The notes under the pieces are model-generated. The model ran no database searches and was not told the origin of the DNA. It was given only the letters and a program-made list of their open reading frames with translations. From positions 109,393-173,392 of the forward strand of contig JAYTOY010000006.1 in the NCBI GenBank assembly GCA_043747555.1: a stretch of DNA of 64,000 nt. Direction: 5' to 3'. Source of the stretch: JAYWDA01 sp043747555. Its GTDB lineage: Bacteria > Bdellovibrionota > Bdellovibrionia > Bdellovibrionales > Bdellovibrionaceae. Shown here piece after piece: positions 45,003 to 53,362 of the stretch. Position 1 is the first letter of the stretch. Every line of letters starts with the position of its first letter. Made by a program: the position numbers and the translations under genes.

Positions 45003-45810
45003 GTATTTACTGATGTATTTATTGATTTGTGCGGCCGCTCTTTTTTTGGGGATGGGATGCACACCACCCGAGGGCCGCGATTTTAAACAGGGACAAAATG
45101 AAGCGCGCGAAGGAAAATATCCTTTAAGCTTAAGTTCTTTTGAACACTCGATGAAAAGAAATCCGACCAGTCCCTGGGCCATCAAATCGGCTCACGAGGG
45201 CGCGCGCATTTCTTTTTTTGAAACAAAAGATTTTAAAAGAGCAGCCCAGTTCTATAGGCATATTGTTATTAACTCGGATGACAGCCAAGAGCGGATTGAG
45301 GCTCAGCAAAAGTTAGGGGAAGTTTTTTTAGAGAATTTGCAAGACTATCCCCAAGCAATTATTGAATACAGTAAACTTGTGGAACAAAACTTACCAGATC
45401 AAGAAGTGGGACAATATCGACTGGGGCTCGCGAGAGCTCATTACTTTCAAAACAATCTTTTTCAGGCCGAAAGCGAACTAGCTGAGATTTTAAAACTAAA
45501 AGTGGAGCCGCCCTTAAGATTCAATACCCTTATGTTAAAGGGCAATATTTTAATCGCTCAAAAAGAATTTTCAAAAGCGGCAGCCCTTTTTAAAGAACTG
45601 ATCAAAGATTATGCTGAAAAAGCACAGCATGAAAATGTTCCCCTAACATTAGCTGTTTGTTATGAAGAAGCGGGAGAGCTCAAAGAGGCACTTGTAGTTC
45701 TTGAGGGTTTAAGAAAAACTTATCAACCGCCTGAATATATTGATCTTCGAATTAAGCGACTGAAGGAGCGCCAGAAAAATCAACCTGGTGCCAAAGGATT
45801 TAGAAAATGA
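44971..45810 (+). CDS. TPR-repeat lipoprotein
   Basis: This protein of about 279 residues has a lipoprotein signal (hydrophobic run to LFLGMGC) and at least four tetratricopeptide-like helical pairs (EAREGKYPLSLSSFEHSMKR, KDFKRAAQFYRHIV, NLFQAESELAEILKL, KEFSKAAALFKELIKDY). The length and architecture recall BamD/CpoB-type periplasmic TPR proteins, but I cannot assign it. The frame opens with TTG at 44962. I chose the ATG at 44971 so that the signal has a positively charged start; ATG 45013 is an alternative. It overlaps gyrA by 32 bp and the next gene by 4 bp, linking gyrase genes to the Fo operon. Confidence 0.72.
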   Translation: MRTEPLKRHTEYLLMYLLICAAALFLGMGCTPPEGRDFKQGQNEAREGKYPLSLSSFEHSMKRNPTSPWAIKSAHEGARISFFETKDFKRAAQFYRHIVINSDDSQERIEAQQKLGEVFLENLQDYPQAIIEYSKLVEQNLPDQEVGQYRLGLARAHYFQNNLFQAESELAEILKLKVEPPLRFNTLMLKGNILIAQKEFSKAAALFKELIKDYAEKAQHENVPLTLAVCYEEAGELKEALVVLEGLRKTYQPPEYIDLRIKRLKERQKNQPGAKGFRK

Positions 45811-46040
45811 GCCTTGGAAAATACCTCATCTTTGCTTCCGCAGGATTCGAGCTGATTGGTTTGATTTTAGGTGCCTTTTATCTTGGCAATTATTTGGACG
45901 ACAAGTACCAGGGTAATGGACTTTATTTTGTGATTTTGGCCTTTGCTGCTCTGATTGGCTGGCTTGTACAAATTATCTTTTTCCTTCGCCGTTTCCAAAA
46001 AGAAGACGAAGCCGAGTCTGAAACAAGAAAGCCATCATGA
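45807..46040 (+). CDS. AtpZ/AtpI-family membrane protein
   Basis: This 77-residue protein has two membrane helices (about 8-28 and 40-62) and the motif GNYLDDKYQGNGLY typical of the small AtpZ/AtpI-like proteins (ATPase gene 1) encoded before Fo subunits. These are thought to assist ATP synthase assembly or Mg/Ca handling. The start overlaps the TPR gene and the end overlaps the next gene, both by 4 bp. Confidence 0.78.
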   Translation: MSLGKYLIFASAGFELIGLILGAFYLGNYLDDKYQGNGLYFVILAFAALIGWLVQIIFFLRRFQKEDEAESETRKPS

Positions 46041-46375
46041 TTTGGGCGACGCTAATCCAGCTTTCGATAACTTTAATTGGTTATCTGCTGCTTTTAAGCC
46101 ACTCAACGCAAGTAGCCATATCGTTTGCAGCGGGAGGCGCACTGGTGGGAATTAATTTTTTAATCCTCGGTTTTGCTTGGGCCCTTATTTTTCAGAAAAA
46201 ATTGATTGCCCTAGCCGTGCCTCTCATTATATTTAAGTACGCGATTTTAGGGCTCATTATTTATCAAGTCATCCAATCGTCTTCAATCAACCTTTTATGG
46301 TTTTGCTTGGGGATTGGAAGCTTTGTAATCAGCGCTTTAATTTTTGTCGTGTGGAGGTCCCGTCATGTCGTTTAA
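46037..46375 (+). CDS. atpI: ATP synthase subunit I-like membrane protein
   Basis: This 112-residue protein has four hydrophobic helices with no large loops. Position directly before atpB, size and topology fit the AtpI family, which helps assemble the c-ring. The sequence itself is weakly conserved, so the assignment leans on context. The start overlaps the upstream gene by 4 bp, and the end overlaps atpB by 11 bp. Confidence 0.6.
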   Translation: MIWATLIQLSITLIGYLLLLSHSTQVAISFAAGGALVGINFLILGFAWALIFQKKLIALAVPLIIFKYAILGLIIYQVIQSSSINLLWFCLGIGSFVISALIFVVWRSRHVV

Positions 46376-47081
46376 TTGGACGCAAATGATTCCAGGTGTT
46401 GGGCATGAATACTCTCATGTAGCAACCTTAGGCGTCGCTTCTGCAGTGACAGTAGGGCTTGGACTTGTCGCTCGAAAATCTTTAGGCACAGGATCTGAAT
46501 CAGTCATTCCAGCTAATAAAATTTCAGTGCGGGGAGTTTTTGAAGTTCTAACAGAAATGATTTCTGCTTTAGCAGAAATGGTGATTGGGCATGAAGGGCC
46601 AAAATTTGTTCCGATGTTCACATCCATTTTCTTTTTTATTTTAGTAAATAACCTATTGGGTATGGTTCCCGGCATGACTCCGGCGACAGAAAATTTAAAC
46701 ACAACTTTTGCCTTCGGTATTTTTATGTTTCTTTCTTATAATATGTTCGGCATCCGCGAACATGGTCCCGTTGCTTATTTTAAACATTTTGCTGGACCGA
46801 AACTTCCCTATTTGATTCTTGCAATTCCCATTGGCATCTTAATGTTTTTTATTGAGATGGTCTCCCATATGGTTCGCCCTTTCAGCTTAGGTCTTCGTTT
46901 GGGAAACGTCATGATGGGCGATCACACTGTCCTTTCAGTTTTTTTAGATTTAGTTCCCGCGTTTGTTCCAATTCCATTCTATTTCCTGGGCCTCTTCGTA
47001 TGCTTAGTTCAGGCTTTGGTATTTACCCTTCTTTCAATGGTCTATGTCGCATTTGCTGTTGCCCATGAAGAAGAGCACTAA
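46365..47081 (+). CDS. atpB: ATP synthase a subunit
   Basis: This 238-residue Fo stator subunit provides the ion half-channels. The essential arginine lies in MVRPFSLGLRLGNVMMGDH, and the final helices (LVQALVFTLLSMVYVAFA) are conserved. The ATG at 46365 was chosen over an upstream TTG because GGAGG lies just before it. The other stator genes (b, b') are about 20 kb away on the far side of oriC. Confidence 0.96.
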   Translation: MSFNWTQMIPGVGHEYSHVATLGVASAVTVGLGLVARKSLGTGSESVIPANKISVRGVFEVLTEMISALAEMVIGHEGPKFVPMFTSIFFFILVNNLLGMVPGMTPATENLNTTFAFGIFMFLSYNMFGIREHGPVAYFKHFAGPKLPYLILAIPIGILMFFIEMVSHMVRPFSLGLRLGNVMMGDHTVLSVFLDLVPAFVPIPFYFLGLFVCLVQALVFTLLSMVYVAFAVAHEEEH

Positions 47082-47132
47082 TTATTTTTTTAAAATGTAA
47101 CTATTAATCAGACAACAAGGAGAAACTAGGAA

Positions 47133-47459
47133 ATGAAAAATATCAGCACAAAAATCGTTCTTATGGCTGCAACATTGGCAGTCAGCTTTCCAGCATTAGC
47201 TGAAGAAGTGGCTCATGCCGCTACAGCTGATGGCAGTATCAACAGTGGCTTACGTGCTATCGGTGCCGCTCTTGCTATCGGTATTGCTGCATTGGGTGGC
47301 GCTCTTGGACAAGGTCGCGCAACAGCAACTGCATTGGATGGTATTGCTCGCAATCCAGCCGCATCAGGTAAAATTTTGATCCCGATGGTTCTTGGTCTGG
47401 CTTTGATCGAATCATTAGTAATCTATGCATTGATCATTGCTCTTCCGCTAACGAAGTAG
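47133..47459 (+). CDS. atpE: ATP synthase c subunit with N-terminal leader
   Basis: This 108-residue rotor-ring subunit has two helices with a glycine-rich first helix and a GIARNP polar loop. The second helix bears the ion-carrying Glu in LALIESLVIYALII. About 25 extra N-terminal residues resemble a signal peptide (to FPALAEE), so the mature chain would be near the normal 80. The Gln in GQG, Glu-Ser and Tyr of the sodium-type site are present, but Leu replaces the Thr next to Ser. Ion specificity is therefore ambiguous, with proton use more likely. A strong ribosome binding site (AAGGAG) precedes it. Confidence 0.94.
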   Translation: MKNISTKIVLMAATLAVSFPALAEEVAHAATADGSINSGLRAIGAALAIGIAALGGALGQGRATATALDGIARNPAASGKILIPMVLGLALIESLVIYALIIALPLTK

Positions 47460-47483
47460 TTAGAAGATAAAAAATATTTTTTT

Positions 47484-47513
47484 AAAAAGGGGACCTTATC
47501 GGTTCCCTTTTTT
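47484..47513 (+). terminator. Rho-independent terminator after atpE
   Basis: A stem of about 11 bp (AAAAGGGGACC pairing with GGTTCCCTTTT, one G-T pair) with a 5-nt loop is followed by T residues, 25 bp after the atpE stop. It should end the gyrA-side Fo transcript. Confidence 0.8.
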
Positions 47514-47528
47514 ATTTAAGGGGTGGTT

Positions 47529-48230
47529 TTGCTAGCTGGCTTATTTTATTTGTTCATCTTTTGCCAGGCGGCTTACGCCGAAAAAATCACAGCTTCTGTG
47601 ATCAATGTCGCACCTCTTGGGTTTACCGAAGCTGAAAAACAAACCGGGCTATATGTAGAGATTCTGCAATCTTTAGCTTCAGCGGGTGGATTCGAGGTTG
47701 ATATTCGGCTTACGCCCTATCTTCGAGCGATCTCTTTAGTGGAAAGTAAAGAGATTGACCTAACCATTATGTTTGATACTGAAATTTCTGAAAAAATTAA
47801 AACAAAAAAAGTGACACTCTATGAGCGAAACTTAAATGTTTATACGCTTAATGATCACGCTTTTTCATCTTTGCAATTTATCGTCGGTGAAATTGGTCGA
47901 CTTAATGGAGCCTGCTCGGACTTAGAAAAAAAATCTAAGATTAAATTAGTTAATTTAGGATCCTTTGATCAAGGACTAAATCTTTTACTAAAGGAGAGAT
48001 TGCAGGGAATTTGCGGTTCTCATGCCGCTATTTATTATGCCTGTCACAAAATGAAAATTCCAATAGGACAGTTTCAAGGTGTTTTGGTTGCACGAAAAAC
48101 TCTTTCAGTGCATTTCCATCCAGACACCAGCGATAAAAAAATTAAAAAATTCAAAGATGCGCTTCTAATAATTAACAAAAATGGCGAGCTACAAAAGATT
48201 CGCAATAAGTACCACGATACAGAGACGTAA
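47529..48230 (+). CDS. Periplasmic solute-binding protein, family 3-like
   Basis: This protein has about 233 residues. After a signal peptide (cleavage near QAAYA) it shows the bilobal family 3 pattern: GLYVEILQSLASAGGFEVDI, LRAISLVESKEIDLTIMF and a C-terminal KDALLIINKNGELQKIRNKY. Such proteins bind amino acids for ABC transporters. No transporter genes lie nearby, so it may be an orphan binding or sensor-associated protein. The start is TTG at 47529, with AAGGGG five bases upstream; GTG at 47523 is possible. Confidence 0.78.
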   Translation: MLAGLFYLFIFCQAAYAEKITASVINVAPLGFTEAEKQTGLYVEILQSLASAGGFEVDIRLTPYLRAISLVESKEIDLTIMFDTEISEKIKTKKVTLYERNLNVYTLNDHAFSSLQFIVGEIGRLNGACSDLEKKSKIKLVNLGSFDQGLNLLLKERLQGICGSHAAIYYACHKMKIPIGQFQGVLVARKTLSVHFHPDTSDKKIKKFKDALLIINKNGELQKIRNKYHDTET

Positions 48231-48242
48231 AGCTTTATAAAA

Positions 48243-49613
48243 TTAAAGATATTTATTAATAACATCTTCAAAGCGTGCGCGAATTCTTTGTAAGCCTTCT
48301 TTTGTGGTTGCTTCGTAACGAACCACAAGGACTGGCTGTGTATTAGATGAACGACAAAGGGCCCATCCGTCTGCAAAGCTCAGACGAATTCCATCGGTCA
48401 AATCGACTTTATAATCGGCTGTGGTCGATGGCTTAAAAGCTTCGATCATCTTTTGAACGATCAATACTTTTTTCTCTTCTGTTGTGTCGATCCGTATCTC
48501 TGGGGTGTTAAAAGATGGCGGAAGGCCCTCTAGCAACTCAGGAATTGTTTTTCCTGTCCGAGATAAAATTTCAACAACTCTAAGTGCTGCGTAAGGAGCA
48601 TCATCATAGCCGTAATTTCTGTCAGCAAAGAAAATATGGCCGCTCATTTCGCCACCAAAAGGAGCTTTTTCAATTTTAATTTTTTCTTTTACTAGACTAT
48701 GGCCTGTCTTCCACATGACAGGAACTCCACCGCATTTTGCAATATCATTATACATACGGTCAGAGCATTTAACGTCGCCAATAATTTTTGCACCCTTTTG
48801 AGTTTTTAAAATATCGCGAGAAATTAAAACCATAAGCTCGTCGCCGTAAAGCATATTTCCTTTGTGATCAACGACGCCAATTCGATCAGCATCTCCGTCA
48901 AAACCGATTCCGCAAATAGCACCCTCTTTTAAAACTTGAGCAGCAAGATCCTTCAAATTTTCTTCAACTGTTGGGTCCGGATGATGATTCGGGAATGTGC
49001 CATCTGGCTTTTCAAATAATATTGTAGGCTTTAATCCGACGGCATTAAAAAGAGGTCGCACCACCGCGCCCGCAGCCCCGTTCCCGCAATCTAGGACCAC
49101 TTTGATATTCTTAATTTGACCAAATTCTTTTTTATATCTTTCACAGTAGGCCGGCAGAATATCAATCGAGGTTTCTTGGCCCTGCCCGGAAAGGTATTGA
49201 TCTTTTTCCATGATCATTCGTAGCTTTTGAATTTCCGCGCCAAAAATTGTGGATGTTCCAATGGATATTTTAAAACCATTATATTCAGGCGGGTTGTGGC
49301 TCCCTGTGACTTGAACAGCGCCCTGGATTCCTGGCACCTCAAAGGTCGAAAAATAACACATCGGAGAAGTCACCATTCCAAGATGAACAATTTGTACACC
49401 TGATTCTGTGAAGCCCTTTGCTAAGGATTTCACAATCGCAGGACAAGAGACTCGAGCATCATGGCCGATGGCGATTTTCGGATTTGAAATGCCCTTTTGT
49501 TCTTTAAAATAAACGGCGATTGATTTTCCTAAGAGGTAAGCAAAATGATCATCGAACTGTTTATTGTAAACACCACGAATATCGTACTCTCGAAAAATCA
49601 CTGATTCATACAT
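48243..49613 (-). CDS. Phosphomannomutase/phosphoglucomutase
   Basis: This 456-residue alpha-D-phosphohexomutase of the AlgC/ManB type interconverts hexose 1- and 6-phosphates for sugar nucleotides used in lipopolysaccharide and other glycans. The phosphoserine is Ser 105 (VTGSHNPPEYNG), the Mg-binding loop is DGDAD (239-243), the sugar-specificity loop is GGEMSGH, and the phosphate-binding loop is near the end (RSSNTQP). I chose ATG 49613 over GTG 49619 because of AGGT spacing. It follows pdxA by 6 bp and ends 12 bp from a convergent gene. Confidence 0.92.
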   Translation of the reverse strand: MYESVIFREYDIRGVYNKQFDDHFAYLLGKSIAVYFKEQKGISNPKIAIGHDARVSCPAIVKSLAKGFTESGVQIVHLGMVTSPMCYFSTFEVPGIQGAVQVTGSHNPPEYNGFKISIGTSTIFGAEIQKLRMIMEKDQYLSGQGQETSIDILPAYCERYKKEFGQIKNIKVVLDCGNGAAGAVVRPLFNAVGLKPTILFEKPDGTFPNHHPDPTVEENLKDLAAQVLKEGAICGIGFDGDADRIGVVDHKGNMLYGDELMVLISRDILKTQKGAKIIGDVKCSDRMYNDIAKCGGVPVMWKTGHSLVKEKIKIEKAPFGGEMSGHIFFADRNYGYDDAPYAALRVVEILSRTGKTIPELLEGLPPSFNTPEIRIDTTEEKKVLIVQKMIEAFKPSTTADYKVDLTDGIRLSFADGWALCRSSNTQPVLVVRYEATTKEGLQRIRARFEDVINKYL

Positions 49614-49619
49614 ACACAC

Positions 49620-50585
49620 CTACTTTATTAATTTCATACAAAATTCTAAGGCCGAAGTCATCGAAAGAGGGTTTGCCTTATTTTGACCAAAGATATCTTT
49701 CGCCGTGCCATGATCTACACTGGTGCGAACAAAGGGAAGCCCTAACGAAAGATGACAGCCCGAGTCCTGGCCATGGATCATTTTAAATGGGATCAAACCT
49801 TGGTCGTGATATGCGGCGATATAACAGGAATATTTTTTCCAATTTGTTCGTAAAAAAGCGACATCAGGCACAAGCGGACCCTCGATAGGTATTCCTTCCC
49901 GATAGGCCCACTTCAAGACTTTTTTAAATAGGACTCTTTCTTCTTGGCCAAGCAGGCCCATCTCGCCGGCATGTGGATTCAAACCAATAAGCCCTAGAGG
50001 ACGAAAATTCTTAAGAGTTGACGCTAAATAATGAGCTTGAAGGATTGAATTTCTGAGAACATCAAAACTTAAAGCAGAGCTAGCCTGCTTTAAAGAAAGA
50101 TGACCTGTTGCTAAGACGACATTAAAGCGATCGCCTATAAAGCCCATCCGGACATTCTTAGACTTTGATATTCGAGCTAAGATATCAGTATGTCCCATGT
50201 CTTTAAGGCCGCTTTCGATTATCAAAGTCTTCGACATCGGGCCTGTCACAATTCCATCCAAAACCTTTTTAGTGCAAAGCTTGGCAGAATCTTCGACCCA
50301 AAAAGGAGGCTCTTCGCTACTGGCTATATCAATTAACATTTTTGCAGAAAACGTTTTGGTCTGAGATAAAAAATCTAAGCCATCATAAATATCAGATACG
50401 ACAACGCGCTGAAATTTAGAATCCAACTTTTTTAAGTCACTTATTTTTGCAGTGTTTGATCGATGTAGAAAAAAATGAAAGCCTTTTTTGGGGCCCATTT
50501 GAATCAAGGCCTTAGCTGAAACCTCAAGGCCAATGCCATCCGTATCACCAGTCGTAATAGAAACTTTTTTATAGCTTTGGTTCAT
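49620..50585 (-). CDS. pdxA: 4-hydroxythreonine-4-phosphate dehydrogenase
   Basis: PdxA acts in DXP-dependent pyridoxal phosphate synthesis. From ATG 50585 it has 321 residues and starts near ITTGDTDGIGLEV, a slight variant of the usual TTGDPAGIGPE. It carries metal-binding His motifs TGHLSLKQA, GLNPHAGEMG and AAYHDQGLIPFK. The upstream ATG at 50606 lies within surA. As in E. coli, it directly follows surA. Confidence 0.9.
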   Translation of the reverse strand: MNQSYKKVSITTGDTDGIGLEVSAKALIQMGPKKGFHFFLHRSNTAKISDLKKLDSKFQRVVVSDIYDGLDFLSQTKTFSAKMLIDIASSEEPPFWVEDSAKLCTKKVLDGIVTGPMSKTLIIESGLKDMGHTDILARISKSKNVRMGFIGDRFNVVLATGHLSLKQASSALSFDVLRNSILQAHYLASTLKNFRPLGLIGLNPHAGEMGLLGQEERVLFKKVLKWAYREGIPIEGPLVPDVAFLRTNWKKYSCYIAAYHDQGLIPFKMIHGQDSGCHLSLGLPFVRTSVDHGTAKDIFGQNKANPLSMTSALEFCMKLIK

Positions 50586-51531
50586 TGATACGTAAAAAAG
50601 ATTCATCTCTTTTTGTTTGAAGCCAAAGCTTCAATTGACGCCGAAAGGTAGCATCAAAAATTTGAGATTTAATTCTTTCTTTGTCCTTTTCAAACCGTGG
50701 ATCGGTCGAACCTTTTTTACTTAAAAGCTTAACGATGTGAAACCCCATTCGTGATTTTACGACTGGAGAATATTGCCCCGGCGACAAGCTAGCGACGGAA
50801 TCTTCAAGCTCTTTTAGGAACTCACCTGTTTTAAAATTTCCCAAAAAGCCGCCGTTACTAAAATTTGTATCTTCGCTAAATTGTTGCGCCAGGGTTTCAA
50901 AATTTTCACCCTTGCGAAGCTTGGCATAAACATCCTCTGCTCGCTTCAGCGCAGCGTCGCCGCCACCTTTTTTTGGAGAAAAGAAAATATGCGCGATACC
51001 GTATTCATTCACAGTCGATCGAGCTGATGGGGTTTTTCTTAGATATTCAGAGTAAGCATCTTCATCAGAAATTCGCAGTTTTGAAATAATTTCTGCTTCG
51101 ATCAGATTTTGTCTCTCCAGACGGGCCTTCAGTGATTCTTTGTATTCTGGAACTGACAGCCCTTCGGCGGCCACAGCGTTTAAAACTTCTTGAGACGAAA
51201 TATTATTTCTTTTGGAGATTTCCTTAATTTCTTGATCCACTTTATCGCTCGTCACAGCTAAGTTTAAACGTTTAACCTCAGAGTCCATAATTTTTTCATT
51301 GATCAAATAGTCCAGCAAAGACTTGCGTTCACCTTTGTAAAAAACTTCCTCTGTCCCAGAAATTAAATAATCGTAAATTAGATCTCTCTTTTTTAGCTTT
51401 GCTGGCATTTTTTTTAAATCAGACTCAAGAATAATTTCTGAATTCACAATTGCCACAATACGTTCAACAACTTCAGCAGAAGCAGAAAGACCTAAAAAAC
51501 AGATTGATAGAGTCGCAATTACCTTATTCAT
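50569..51531 (-). CDS. surA: SurA-like periplasmic chaperone / peptidyl-prolyl isomerase
   Basis: This 320-residue protein has a signal peptide (to LSASAE), then the SurA N-terminal helical chaperone domain (EVVERIVAIVNSEIILESDL), a single PpiC-type parvulin domain (about 170-275; GIAHIFFSP, GGFLGNFKTGEF, GFHIVKLLSK) and a C-terminal helix. SurA escorts outer-membrane proteins to the Bam complex. E. coli SurA has two parvulin domains where this has one. It overlaps the upstream ppiC by 8 bp and is followed by pdxA. Confidence 0.88.
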   Translation of the reverse strand: MNKVIATLSICFLGLSASAEVVERIVAIVNSEIILESDLKKMPAKLKKRDLIYDYLISGTEEVFYKGERKSLLDYLINEKIMDSEVKRLNLAVTSDKVDQEIKEISKRNNISSQEVLNAVAAEGLSVPEYKESLKARLERQNLIEAEIISKLRISDEDAYSEYLRKTPSARSTVNEYGIAHIFFSPKKGGGDAALKRAEDVYAKLRKGENFETLAQQFSEDTNFSNGGFLGNFKTGEFLKELEDSVASLSPGQYSPVVKSRMGFHIVKLLSKKGSTDPRFEKDKERIKSQIFDATFRRQLKLWLQTKRDESFLRINEPKL

Positions 51532-52504
51532 CAGATCCTTTTGTATCTACATTGATAGCGTTGATCAAGTCATAATCTTTTAACACCTTACTGCTACGAA
51601 TTTGATGATCTAACCAGGCAATAAACTCGGCCTGTTCCTTTTGAGCGATTAATGTGCGAATAATTTGGGGCCTTGCTTCATCCAACGATTTGACAGAGGC
51701 AGGCAGTTTTTTTTCAACTCTAATGACATGGTAGCCATACGGACTGGCAATAATGGCACTGACTGAGCCAATGGCTTGATTGAATGTAGATTCAAAAAAA
51801 TCAACCGAACCTTTTTCGATCCAGCCAATGGCTCCACCGGCCTTGGCTTCTGGAGCCTTGGAATATTGTTGGGCTAAGGATGCAAAATCTTTCGTCTTAA
51901 TTGAGCTTTTAATCAGCTCTGCTTTAGCCAGGTCATCAACTAAAATTTGTCGCAAGTAGACCCGCTCCTTTTTTCTAAAAAGATCTTTTTTCGTCTCATA
52001 ATATTTTTTTATTTCAACCTCTGTGGGAGGCCTGCTTTTTTCATTCATTTTTTTGAACGAAGCCTGTTCGATGAGGGAATAGCGCAATTTTTCGCGCCAT
52101 TCAGAAAAAGATAAATTTTCTTGAGCCAGCGATCTGCGAAAGGAAAGATCATCAGGATAGTTGGAACGGTATTTATCCACCGTGGTATCGACTAAAGAAT
52201 CTGCCACTGAAATATTTTGTGACCGGGCCCAATCAAGGGTTAGACCTTTGACGATAAAATCATTAATAATGCTATCTTTTGCATGGCGTACAATCTGTGG
52301 GTCTTTAGCTGAAAAGGCATCAAGATCCTTCAGTCGCCGAGCCAATTGGTTTGCAAAATCTTTGGTGGTGAGCGTGTGTTCATTCACTTGAACAATAGTT
52401 TTATTAACAAGCTTTGGGTGGCGAGAATAACAACCGCTTAAGCTTAAAAAGAAAAGGCCCGCTATAACCGGGCCGTTAAGACGTCTTAGGCGAAGAACTA
52501 TCAT
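51524..52504 (-). CDS. PpiC-type peptidyl-prolyl isomerase lipoprotein
   Basis: This 326-residue protein has a lipobox LSLSGC (Cys near 25), an N-terminal SurA-like helical region and a parvulin domain at about 180-275 (VYLRQILVDD, GGAIGWIEKGSVDFF, PYGYHVIRVEKKLP). The lipid anchor suggests a PrsA-like folding factor at a membrane. It is the middle of three parvulin genes in tandem and overlaps its neighbours by 4 and 8 bp. Confidence 0.87.
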   Translation of the reverse strand: MIVLRLRRLNGPVIAGLFFLSLSGCYSRHPKLVNKTIVQVNEHTLTTKDFANQLARRLKDLDAFSAKDPQIVRHAKDSIINDFIVKGLTLDWARSQNISVADSLVDTTVDKYRSNYPDDLSFRRSLAQENLSFSEWREKLRYSLIEQASFKKMNEKSRPPTEVEIKKYYETKKDLFRKKERVYLRQILVDDLAKAELIKSSIKTKDFASLAQQYSKAPEAKAGGAIGWIEKGSVDFFESTFNQAIGSVSAIIASPYGYHVIRVEKKLPASVKSLDEARPQIIRTLIAQKEQAEFIAWLDHQIRSSKVLKDYDLINAINVDTKGSDE

Positions 52505-53310
52505 TTTATTAAAGTAGGGTTCGTTTTAACGGTGTACTGAGTTTTTAATTTCTTAAAAAACTCATCAAAAATCACACGTCGCTTTTCATCAAAAACACCG
52601 GTGCGAACTGCTGGGCGGTAAGCATTTTCGTAAGTTCTTTGACCCGTCAGTTTTATGATTTGATAACCAAACTTGGTATCAATGGGACCCTTGATCTCTC
52701 CAACTTTCATTTTTAAAGCTGATTCATAAACCATGGGAACGATCGTGATTCTAGATTGCCAGCCAATATCGCCGCCAGCATATTTAGAAATATCATCAGA
52801 ATAAAGTTTCACTAATTCCTCAAAAGGTCTTTTTGATTTTTTAACTTCGCCTAAAATTTCGTCGGCACGTTTTTTAGCTTCGCCTCTTTGTTCGGCCGTG
52901 GCGTCAGGTTTAATCTCGATCAATATTTGGCTCAGACGAATTTCTGGATTATTTTTATACCAACTTTTCATTTCGGTTTCAGAAACCTGAATCTTAGAAA
53001 TTTTTTCGGTCAACTCTTTCTCAAGTAAGACCTTATACATTTCTGTTTGGACACGCTCGAGCACCAAAGGATCTTTTTCCAGATTTCTTTTTCTAGCTTC
53101 TTGCACGCCAATTTCAAAGCGGACAAGGTCTTCCAAATATTCTGCTTTAGTTGGCGGATTATAAGCCGTCAGAACTTGCGAATATTTTTTGTTGAACTCA
53201 TCTACGGTGATACTTTTATTTCCTATCACTGCGATGACTTCGCTATTTTTGCCTTGAGCCAGCGCCTGAAATGAAAAAATAAAACTAAGTAAAATTACTA
53301 AAGTTTTCAT
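52501..53310 (-). CDS. Periplasmic PpiC-type peptidyl-prolyl isomerase
   Basis: This 269-residue protein has a signal peptide (to FQALAQG), a helical domain (about 20-120, DEFNKKYSQVLTAYNPPTK) and a parvulin domain at about 125-225 (RLSQILIEIK, GGDIGWQSRITIVP, KFGYQIIKLTGQ). ATG 53310 with AAAGGA upstream was preferred over ATG 53337, which would precede the signal with an odd extension. First of three parvulin genes, it overlaps the next by 4 bp. Confidence 0.87.
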   Translation of the reverse strand: MKTLVILLSFIFSFQALAQGKNSEVIAVIGNKSITVDEFNKKYSQVLTAYNPPTKAEYLEDLVRFEIGVQEARKRNLEKDPLVLERVQTEMYKVLLEKELTEKISKIQVSETEMKSWYKNNPEIRLSQILIEIKPDATAEQRGEAKKRADEILGEVKKSKRPFEELVKLYSDDISKYAGGDIGWQSRITIVPMVYESALKMKVGEIKGPIDTKFGYQIIKLTGQRTYENAYRPAVRTGVFDEKRRVIFDEFFKKLKTQYTVKTNPTLIK

Positions 53311-53362
53311 GGTCTTAAATCCTTTTAAGAGAGTCATTTTTGCTACTAAAAGGCTAACCTAG

